Part shown: positions 58,401 to 64,000 of the stretch, piece by piece
Layout: every line of letters starts with the position of its first letter
How positions within the stretch are numbered: the first letter of the stretch is position 1
NCBI RefSeq assembly: GCF_021173675.1
Contig: NZ_JAIHON010000004.1
Coordinates: forward strand, 558,001 to 622,000
Reading direction: 5' to 3'
DNA: 64,000 bases
Source: Streptomyces lincolnensis
GTDB lineage: Bacteria; Actinomycetota; Actinomycetes; Streptomycetales; Streptomycetaceae
The notes under the pieces: model-generated
Seen by the model: the letters and a program-made list of their open reading frames with translations, nothing else
What the model was told of the DNA's origin: nothing
Databases searched by the model: none
Program-made: the position numbers and the translations under genes

Positions 58401-59339
58401 TCAGGCCAGCAGCCCCGACGACCTCCACAGCCGGCGCCCCACACCCCGCAGCACCCCGATGTCGTCCAGGAAGTCCGTCAGCCGCTTCGACCCCGTCTGC
58501 ATGACCTCCCGCCGGTGGCCGCTGGCCTTCACCTGGGCCAGGGCCTCCCGCTTGTCGAGGCCTACGTTCGTGTAGACCTCGGGGTTCACGAAGGCGACGG
58601 AGAAGACGCGGGCGAACTCCCCGGACGTGACCCGGGTGAACTCCTGGGACCACCTCGGGGCGGTCACCATCTGGCGGCGCAGCTCCTCGCGGGCGTACCG
58701 CACGTGCCGGGCCTCCTCCACCACGTGGATACGGGTCACGCCCCGGACCAGCGGCTGGACCCGCTCGTCCGGGAAGGTCAGCCGCTGCATCCAGTCGAGG
58801 ACCTCCTCGCCGAGCAGGGTGGCGGTGAAGGAACCCGGGGTGGTGGAGATGGTCTTGAACAGGCGGCCGAGGTGCTGGTGGGCCCTGCTCACCGGGTACC
58901 AGGGGGTGTCGCCGCGGGAGATCAGCCGGGCGAACATCTTCGAGTGCCGGCACTCGTCCTCGATCTCGGTGAGCGCGTACCGCACGTGCGCGCTCGTCGC
59001 CGCCTTGTCGTAGATGTGCCGGACCAGCAGCTGCATCAGGATGATCTCGAACCAGATGCCGAGCGAGGCGAGCGCGGCGGCCTCGTGCCGGGAGAGCAGG
59101 ATCCGCTGCTCCTCGCTCATCCGCTTCCACAGCGGGGTGTCGTACAGCGACACCAGCTCCGGCGGCCAGAACCACTTGCCCTCCTCGAAGGGCGCGTCCC
59201 AGTCCAGCTCCTTGTCCGGATCGAAGGAGTGCTTGGCGGAAGAGGCGAGCAGCCGCTCGGCCACCTGCTCGCGGTCCTTGAGCAGTCCCAGCGCGTCCCG
59301 CAGCCCGTCGAGCGCGTCGGCTTCCGTCAGGGTCGTCAT
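58401..59339 (-). CDS. AurF-like diiron protein
   Basis: A 312-residue helical diiron protein of the AurF / DUF3066-like class. Metal-ligand motifs are HEAAALASLGIWFEIILMQL, TEIEDECRHSKMF (ExxxH-type), LLGEEVLDWMQR and HVVEEARHVRYAREE. In the family these enzymes oxidise amines or remove carbon from aldehydes or fatty acids; the substrate here is unknown. ATG at 59339. Upstream is an inverted repeat and a TTGACG/TCATAA pair, and downstream on the same strand a TetR gene, giving a plausible regulated unit. Confidence 0.88.
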   Translation of the reverse strand: MTTLTEADALDGLRDALGLLKDREQVAERLLASSAKHSFDPDKELDWDAPFEEGKWFWPPELVSLYDTPLWKRMSEEQRILLSRHEAAALASLGIWFEIILMQLLVRHIYDKAATSAHVRYALTEIEDECRHSKMFARLISRGDTPWYPVSRAHQHLGRLFKTISTTPGSFTATLLGEEVLDWMQRLTFPDERVQPLVRGVTRIHVVEEARHVRYAREELRRQMVTAPRWSQEFTRVTSGEFARVFSVAFVNPEVYTNVGLDKREALAQVKASGHRREVMQTGSKRLTDFLDDIGVLRGVGRRLWRSSGLLA

Positions 59340-59383
59340 GGCTGATTCACCTCGTTACCCGGGGTCACATCGTCCGCGTCTTA

Positions 59384-59440
59384 TGAGACTGCCTGTCAGC
59401 AAGCTCGTCAATCCCTCTCGCGCGACTTGTTGACGACAGG
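59384..59440 (-). promoter_or_regulatory. Candidate promoter/operator of diiron-TetR unit
   Basis: On the minus strand TTGACG (59406-59411) precedes TCATAA (59382-59387) by about 18-19 bp, a fair -35/-10 pair. TGAGACTGCCTGTCA (59384-59398) is an imperfect dyad over the -10, and CCTGTCAGCAAG/CTTGTTGACGACAGG (59392-59403, 59426-59440) is a longer inverted repeat. The TetR product is the obvious candidate ligand. Confidence 0.42.
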
Positions 59441-59466
59441 TCTACGAAGACCGCTCGCGAGGACCC

Positions 59467-59973
59467 TCAGGCCGAGCACCCCAGTTCCTCCGGGACCTCG
59501 CCCGTCACCGGCTCCTGGGCGTCCGCCGGGAAGGACGTCCGCAGGGTGAAGGCGTACGGCGTCGGGCCGTTCGCGCGCAGGTGCAGCAGGCGGGACTCCG
59601 CCTCGGCGACCGTGGGGCGGTGGCCGGCCGGGACCCACCACAGGGCGGTCATCGCCTCCTGGACGCGCTCGAACCACTCGCGGCGACGGGCGAGCATCTC
59701 GCGGTGCTGCCCCTGGTACATGAACGCGGTCAGGGCGTTCGTGTCCCGCCACACGGTCAGATTGATGATCAGCCAGTCGTCGCCGAAGACCTTGATGTCC
59801 GTCGCGTCACCCCCGTCCGACTGGAGCCGCCACACATAGCCGTCCGCCTCCTCCGCGGAGGCGTTCACGGGGTCGAGGGCGTCGACGAAGTCCTTCAACT
59901 CGGGGGAGTCCAGGGGGAACTTGAGTCGGGAGATGTTCACCTGTGCCAGTTCGTACGCGGTGGCTGAAGTCAT
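59467..59973 (-). CDS. DUF3291-like protein
   Basis: A 168-residue alpha/beta protein: YELAQVNISRLKFPLDSPEL at the start, VNASAEEADGYVWRLQSD, VFGDDWLIINLTVWRDTNAL, and WFERVQEAMTALWWVPAGHR. The pattern is that of DUF3291 / antibiotic-biosynthesis-monooxygenase-like dimeric ferredoxin folds, which often bind small aromatic substrates. No catalytic residues are assigned. It stands alone between the AurF-like gene and pbpA. Confidence 0.8.
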   Translation of the reverse strand: MTSATAYELAQVNISRLKFPLDSPELKDFVDALDPVNASAEEADGYVWRLQSDGGDATDIKVFGDDWLIINLTVWRDTNALTAFMYQGQHREMLARRREWFERVQEAMTALWWVPAGHRPTVAEAESRLLHLRANGPTPYAFTLRTSFPADAQEPVTGEVPEELGCSA

Positions 59974-60018
59974 GGACCGAACGTTAGGTCGGGCCGTCGG
60001 CGGGCATCAACCCCCGTC

Positions 60019-61482
60019 TCACTTGGTGGAGTTGACCACCGCCGCCATCACCGACCGGGCGATCGGCGCGGCCACCCCGCCCCCGGTGATGTCCTGCCGG
60101 AACGCCGAGGCGTCCTCCACCACCACCGCCACCGCGACCTTCGGCTCCAGGTCCTTCCCGCCCTGCGCCCAGGACACGAACCAGGCGTACGGCGTCCCGG
60201 AGTTGAGGATGCCGTGCTGGGCGGTGCCGGTCTTGCCGCCGACGGTGGCGCCGGGGATGGCCGCGTTGCCGCCGGTGCCCTCGCGCACCACGTCCGTCAT
60301 CAGCTCCTTCAGCCGTACGGCGGTCGCCGGGTGCATCGCCTGCCGTACGGGACGCGACCCGGCCGTGGCCACCGTGGTGCCGCCCGCACGGGTCGTCCGC
60401 TCCACCAGGTACGGCTCCCGCACCTGCCCGCCGTTGGCGACAGCCGCCGAGACCATCGCCATCTGCAACGGCGTGGCCCGCGTGTTGTACTGGCCGATCG
60501 AGGACAGCGCCAGCTGTGCCTTGTCCATCGTCGTGTCGAAGGTGCTCCGCGCCACCGAGAAGGGGATGCGCAGGGCCGGGTCGTTGAAGCCGAAGGCCTG
60601 CGCGGTGGTCGCCATGTCCGTGACGCCCACGTCCACGCCGAGCTTGGCGAACACCGTGTTGCAGGACCACTTGAAGGCCTCCCGCAACGACAGGTCCGCG
60701 CAGCCGTCGGACTCGTTCGTCAGCGTGGTCGTCGTCCCGGGCAGCCGGTAGGGCGCCGGGGAGTCGGTCGGCTCGTCCAGGTCGGTGATCACGCCCGCGT
60801 CCAGCGCCGCCGCCGCGGTGACCACCTTGAAGGTCGAACCCGGCGGATACGTCTGCCGCGCCGCCCGGTTCAGCATCGGCTTGTCCGCATCGCCGTTCAG
60901 CCGGGCCCAGGACCGGGCCGCCGCCCTGTCGTTCCCGGACAGCACCGCCGGGTCGTACGACGGCGTCGACACCAGCGCCAGGATCCGCCCGGTCGACGGC
61001 TCGATCGCGGCCACCGCGCCCTTGCGCCCGCCCAGTCCCCGGTACGCGGCCCGCTGCGCGGCGGGGTCGATGGTGGTCACGACGTCGCCGCCCGGGTTCC
61101 GGGACCGGGTGAAGTCGTTCCAGAGCGGGAGCGGCGACAGCATCGGGTCGGCGCCGGACAGGACGCCGTCCTCCGCGTGCTCCAGGAAGGTCGTGCCGTA
61201 CTCCTGCGAGGCGAAGCCGGTGACCGGGGCGTACAACGGCCCGTCGCGGTACGTCCGTTCGTAGCGGAGCTGCTCGCGGGTGTCCCGGGAGCCCGTGACC
61301 GGCCTGCCCCCGACGAGGATGTCCCCGCGCGGCTGGCCGTAACGGGCGATGGTGGCACGGCGGTTGGCCGGGCTGTCGTCGTAGGTCCGGGACTGGACGA
61401 CCTGGAGGCGGGTGGCGTTGACCAGGAGCGCCGCGAGGAGCAGGGCGCAGAAGACGGCGGCGTGGCGGATGTACCGGGTCAT
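60019..61482 (-). CDS. pbpA: Class B penicillin-binding protein 2 (PbpA)
   Basis: A 487-residue membrane-anchored transpeptidase. One N-terminal helix (AAVFCALLLAALLVNATRLQ), a dimerisation/pedestal domain, then the transpeptidase domain with SxxK in YPPGSTFKVV (near residue 215), SxN in KWSCNTVFAKLG and KTG in VGGKTGTAQHG. It crosslinks peptidoglycan, and the FtsW/RodA-family glycosyltransferase encoded upstream should be its partner. Start ATG at 61482 overlaps the stop of a mini-ORF (ATGA). In related streptomycetes ftsW and pbpA are directly coupled; here a degenerate tandem repeat intervenes. Confidence 0.95.
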   Translation of the reverse strand: MTRYIRHAAVFCALLLAALLVNATRLQVVQSRTYDDSPANRRATIARYGQPRGDILVGGRPVTGSRDTREQLRYERTYRDGPLYAPVTGFASQEYGTTFLEHAEDGVLSGADPMLSPLPLWNDFTRSRNPGGDVVTTIDPAAQRAAYRGLGGRKGAVAAIEPSTGRILALVSTPSYDPAVLSGNDRAAARSWARLNGDADKPMLNRAARQTYPPGSTFKVVTAAAALDAGVITDLDEPTDSPAPYRLPGTTTTLTNESDGCADLSLREAFKWSCNTVFAKLGVDVGVTDMATTAQAFGFNDPALRIPFSVARSTFDTTMDKAQLALSSIGQYNTRATPLQMAMVSAAVANGGQVREPYLVERTTRAGGTTVATAGSRPVRQAMHPATAVRLKELMTDVVREGTGGNAAIPGATVGGKTGTAQHGILNSGTPYAWFVSWAQGGKDLEPKVAVAVVVEDASAFRQDITGGGVAAPIARSVMAAVVNSTK

Positions 61483-61514
61483 CGGGCGGCCGCCTCTCCC
61501 TTGTGCCGTGTCAT
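61479..61514 (-). CDS. Mini-ORF 3 of coupled chain (11 aa)
   Basis: Reads MTRHKGEAAAR and stops with CGATGA, overlapping the pbpA ATG. Its own ATG overlaps the stop of mini-ORF 2. GGGAGAGGCGG inside it serves as ribosome site for pbpA. It is likely a coupling device, not a functional protein. Confidence 0.5.
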   Translation of the reverse strand: MTRHKGEAAAR

Positions 61515-61609
61515 CGGTGACGCGCCTCTCCGTCGGACCGAGTCCCTCGGTGAGCCGCCTCTCCGTCGGATCGAGTCATCGGCGACCCCTCTCTGTCGCA
61601 CCAGGTCAT
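61511..61609 (-). CDS. Mini-ORF 2 of coupled chain (32 aa)
   Basis: Begins MTWCDREGSPMTRSDGEAAH and spans three repeat units because one start has been lost. Its ATG overlaps the stop of mini-ORF 1 and its stop overlaps the ATG of mini-ORF 3. It shows the recurring TRSDGEA motif. Confidence 0.5.
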   Translation of the reverse strand: MTWCDREGSPMTRSDGEAAHRGTRSDGEARHR

Positions 61610-61641
61610 CGGCGAGCCGCCTCTCCCTCGTGCCGCGTCAC
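61606..61641 (-). CDS. Mini-ORF 1 of coupled chain (11 aa)
   Basis: GTG overlapping the ftsW stop (GTGA) opens MTRHEGEAARR and stops at CGATGA, which contains the next ATG. This is the arrangement expected for the original ftsW-pbpA junction, now followed by duplicated units. Confidence 0.5.
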   Translation of the reverse strand: MTRHEGEAARR

Positions 61642-62999
61642 GGGATCGCCTCGCCGTCGTACTGGGCGCGGGCCGAGTCGCTGATCCGGATCAGCAGGGC
61701 GACGATCGCCCAGTTGGTGACGACGGAGGAGCCGCCCTGGGCGAGGAAGGGCATCGCCATGCCGGTGAGGGGGATCAGGCCGGTCACCCCGCCCGCGATG
61801 ACGAACACCTGGAGCGCCACGATCGAGGCGAGGCCCACCGCGAGCAGCCGCCCGAAGGGGTCGCGCAGCGACAGCCCGGCCCGGTAGCCGCGCTCCACCA
61901 GCAGGCCGTAGAGCAGGAAGATCGCCGACAGACCGGCCAGGCCCAGTTCCTCGCCCGCCGTCGCCAGGATGAAGTCCGACTTGACGGCGAAGCCGATGAG
62001 GACGGAGTGGCCGAGACCGAGACCCGTGCCGAGGACACCGCCCGTCGCGAAGGCGAACAGGGACTGCGCGAGCTGGTTGGGTCCCTGTCCCGCCTCGATC
62101 GACGCGAACGGGTGCAGCCAGTCCTCCACCCTGCTGTGCACATGCGGCTCCAGCCAGCCGACGGCGACCGCGCCCAGCGAGGCCAGCAGCAGGCCGACGG
62201 CGATCCAGCCGGTGCGGCCGGTGGCGACGTAGAGCAGGACGACGAACAGGCCGAAGAACAGCAGCGAGGTGCCGAGGTCGCGTTCCAGGATCAGGACGCC
62301 GACGCTGAGCAGCCAGATGGAGACGATCGGGCCGAGCACCCGCCCCGTGGGCAGTTGGAGCCGCCACAGCCGGCGGCCGGCGTACGCGAGCGCGTTGCGG
62401 TTGGCCGCCAGGTACGCGGCGAAGAACACCGCGAGGAGCACCTTCGCGAACTCGCCCGGCTGGATGGAGAACCCGGCGATCCGGATCCAGATCCGGGCGC
62501 CGTTCACGGCCGGGAAGAAGATCGGCAGGGTGAGCAGGACCAGCGCGGCGACGACACAGACGTAGGAGTAGCGCTGGAGCACCCGGTGGTCGCGCAGCAG
62601 CAGGACGACCACGATGAACAGGGTCACCCCGAGCGTGGACCACACGAGTTGGGTGGGCGCCGCCCGGTCGCCCGGTGTCTCCAGGTCGAGCCGGTAGATC
62701 AGGACCAGGCCCAGGCCGTTGAGCAGTACGCCGATGGGGAGCAGCAGCGGATCGCCGTACGGGGCGCGCCAGCGCACCGCCAGATGCGCCATCAGCGCGA
62801 GCACGCCGAGCCCGGCGCCGTAGCCCGCGGCGCCGGGCGGGACGGTGCCGTTCCTGGCGAAGCCGACCGCGCAATAGCCGTACACCGACAGCAGGACGGC
62901 GAGCACGATGAGGGCCAGCTCGACGCCACGGCGCCGGGGCAGACGTACGGCGGGGGTGGGCGGATCCGCTGTCCGTACGGTGGTTCCGGCCTTGGTCAT
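61638..62999 (-). CDS. FtsW/RodA/SpoVE-family glycosyltransferase
   Basis: A 453-residue SEDS protein with ten or so membrane helices (VELALIVLAVLLSVYGYCAV, GVTLFIVVVLLLRDHRVLQR, LLTLPIFFPAVNGARIWIRI). Family marks are NGARIWI with PGEFAKVLLAVFFAAYLA, LERDLGTSLLFFG, and the C-terminal GLIPLTGMAMPFLAQGGSSV. SEDS proteins polymerise lipid II glycan strands with a cognate class B PBP, here PbpA. This copy lies outside the division gene cluster, so it may serve polar growth or sporulation. The frame ends at a GTGA junction with the mini-ORF chain. Confidence 0.95.
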   Translation of the reverse strand: MTKAGTTVRTADPPTPAVRLPRRRGVELALIVLAVLLSVYGYCAVGFARNGTVPPGAAGYGAGLGVLALMAHLAVRWRAPYGDPLLLPIGVLLNGLGLVLIYRLDLETPGDRAAPTQLVWSTLGVTLFIVVVLLLRDHRVLQRYSYVCVVAALVLLTLPIFFPAVNGARIWIRIAGFSIQPGEFAKVLLAVFFAAYLAANRNALAYAGRRLWRLQLPTGRVLGPIVSIWLLSVGVLILERDLGTSLLFFGLFVVLLYVATGRTGWIAVGLLLASLGAVAVGWLEPHVHSRVEDWLHPFASIEAGQGPNQLAQSLFAFATGGVLGTGLGLGHSVLIGFAVKSDFILATAGEELGLAGLSAIFLLYGLLVERGYRAGLSLRDPFGRLLAVGLASIVALQVFVIAGGVTGLIPLTGMAMPFLAQGGSSVVTNWAIVALLIRISDSARAQYDGEAIP

Positions 63000-63042
63000 G
63001 TCCGGAACTTACCCAAATGGGGCGGCTTGTCTTCCTCCGCCC

Positions 63043-63411
63043 TCAGCACCAGCGTGGCGCGGGCCCGATGTTGTCGATGTACCGGGCCGCACCCCAGGCC
63101 CAGGTGCCGTCGGTCAGCAGGTACCACAGCGGGTTGCCGTCGATGGTCTGGCCGCCGGTCTTGCAGAAGATCTTGACGATCTCGCCCTTCTTGGCGAACC
63201 GGATGATCTGCGATCCGCGGTTCGGCGCGCTGCGCAGCGCCAGCGTGCTCGCGGTCACCACGCCCTTGTACAGGCGCGGCTTGTCCTGGTGGTGGTGACC
63301 CCAGTCACCACGAGGGTCCCAGTCGTCGCTCGCGACGGCGGGAGTGGCGGCGGCCGCGGCGGTGAGAGCGCCGGCGGCGACGGCTATCGCGAGACGGGAA
63401 CGCAGGGGCAT
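63043..63411 (-). CDS. Secreted SH3-domain-like protein
   Basis: A 122-residue secreted protein: signal peptide MPLRSRLAIAVAAGALTAAA with cleavage near AVASDD, a short His/Asp-rich segment (DWGHHHQDKP), and an SH3b-like domain (YKGVVTASTLALRSAPNRGS, GEIVKIFCKTGGQTIDGN, LWYLLTDGTWAWGAARYIDN). Cysteines in the domain and at the last residue may pair. ATG at 63411 has GGAGG 8 bases before it. SH3b domains of this kind bind cell wall; this stand-alone form is common in Streptomyces and has no proven role. Confidence 0.88.
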   Translation of the reverse strand: MPLRSRLAIAVAAGALTAAAAATPAVASDDWDPRGDWGHHHQDKPRLYKGVVTASTLALRSAPNRGSQIIRFAKKGEIVKIFCKTGGQTIDGNPLWYLLTDGTWAWGAARYIDNIGPAPRWC

Positions 63412-63538
63412 GGGGGGTACCTCCATGAATGGGCGAAACCTGACTAATCGCCACATTAGGAGTAACGGCGGGCTCTCGCCCGTCACGCTGGTCCATAGGA
63501 GAGGCCAGAGAAGAGGCGATAGCGGAAACGCCCAGCTC

Positions 63539-64000
63539 TTACGGCAATGTCAGCTCGGCCACCGCGCCGCCGTCCCGCGCGTTGCGGAGGACCAGCCGCG
63601 CCCCCAGCACCTCCGCCTGCCCCATCGCGATGGTCAGCCCCAGCCCGTGCCCCTTGGAACCCCCCTCCGTACGGAACCGCTGCGGCCCGTGCTCCACGAG
63701 GTACGCCGGGTACCCCTCGCCGTGATCCCGCACGGTCACCACGTGCCCGTCCACGGTCAACACCACCGGCGGCGCCCCGTGCCGATGGGCGTTGGCCACC
63801 AGGTTCCCCAGCACCCGCTCCAGCCGCCGCCGATCCGTCTCGACCCGCGCGTCCCGCAGGACGACGACCTCCGTGTCCGTCCCCGACGCCCGCACCACCC
63901 GCGCGGCCAGCGCCCTCAACTCCTCGGTGTCCAGCTCCTGCCGCTCCCGCCCGGTGTCCAGCCGGGAGATCTCCAGCAGGTCCTCGGTGAGCGTCCGCAA
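63539..64000 (-). CDS. Sensor histidine kinase, C-terminal part
   Basis: Partial gene running off the right edge; only the last 153 residues are visible. They include the end of the dimerisation helix (LTEDLLEISRLDTGRERQEL) and the ATPase domain: N-box LGNLVANAHRHGAPPV, G1 VRDHGEGYPAYL and G2 GGSKGHGLGLTIAMG. The H-box, membrane segments and sensor lie outside the window. A response regulator gene is expected beyond the edge. Confidence 0.92.
   Translation of the reverse strand: MRTLTEDLLEISRLDTGRERQELDTEELRALAARVVRASGTDTEVVVLRDARVETDRRRLERVLGNLVANAHRHGAPPVVLTVDGHVVTVRDHGEGYPAYLVEHGPQRFRTEGGSKGHGLGLTIAMGQAEVLGARLVLRNARDGGAVAELTLP

Larger units (their letters stand above)
61479..61641 (-). 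repeat. Degenerate tandem repeat of the pbpA initiation region
   Basis: Five units of about 30-33 bp precede the true pbpA start. Each has the plan CCGATGAC-(about 12 nt)-GGAGAGGCGGC, that is, a start-like ATGAC followed by a ribosome-site-like GGGAGAGG for the next unit. In one unit the ATG has changed to AGGG. The first unit overlaps the ftsW stop. Confidence 0.82.

Overview
The window is high-GC actinobacterial DNA and almost certainly comes from a Streptomyces chromosome. The evidence is the G/C-ending codon use, a nickel superoxide dismutase with its maturation protease, a conservon (histidine kinase, roadblock, DUF742 and small GTPase genes), a KgdA-type 2-oxoglutarate dehydrogenase, and TTA codons that are very rare and clustered. 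The gene content and order look like core-to-semi-core chromosome, with one clear accessory island at about 20.4-34.8 kb. I saw no tRNA, rRNA, CRISPR array, insertion sequence or prophage.

Layout. 0-2.2 kb: end of a phosphate transporter, a small membrane protein and a polyphosphate kinase 2. 2.2-4.7 kb: sodN/sodX, a CGNR zinc-finger regulator and a methyltransferase. 5.0-9.6 kb: a secreted protein, then a translationally coupled lipoprotein/adaptor/ATPase/permease set (MacAB-like export). 9.7-12.4 kb: a polar amino-acid ABC importer. 13.1-20.2 kb: malic enzyme, an MDR oxidoreductase, an HTH/Clp-N pair, a PadR/DUF4097 pair and small hypothetical genes. 34.9-41.7 kb: kgd, a two-component system and a spermidine-synthase-like protein. 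41.8-50 kb: a rhomboid-like protein, lon, a GH25 lysozyme, MarR, membrane and lipoprotein genes, and a PP2C-like protein. 50.3-56 kb: a conservon followed by a styrene-monooxygenase-like flavoprotein. 56-64 kb: an NlpC/P60 hydrolase, TetR and diiron-protein genes, a DUF3291-like protein, PBP2 and FtsW/RodA, an SH3 protein and the end of a histidine kinase.

The striking region is 20,388-34,775. It holds an FxSxx-type RiPP cassette: precursor, radical SAM/SPASM maturase and a separate HExxH protein. Joined to it are two paralogous TIR-NB-ARC-TPR proteins, a trypco1-like protein, a MoxR-like AAA ATPase, a vWA-like protein and a CHAT (caspase-like) protease. The layout combines peptide modification, NTP-dependent sensing and proteolysis, as in predicted bacterial conflict or immune systems. 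The precursor ends FNNSF rather than FxSxx. The only in-frame TTA (bldA) codons I found in the window are three in this locus, one of them just after the radical SAM cysteine motif.

Other structures worth attention: a chain of three overlapping mini-ORFs made from a degenerate tandem repeat between ftsW and pbpA; a dispersed repeat family that has supplied the C-termini of two genes; a 58-bp perfect palindrome; a candidate sodN-derived sRNA; and ClgR-like plus HAIR-like boxes upstream of lon.
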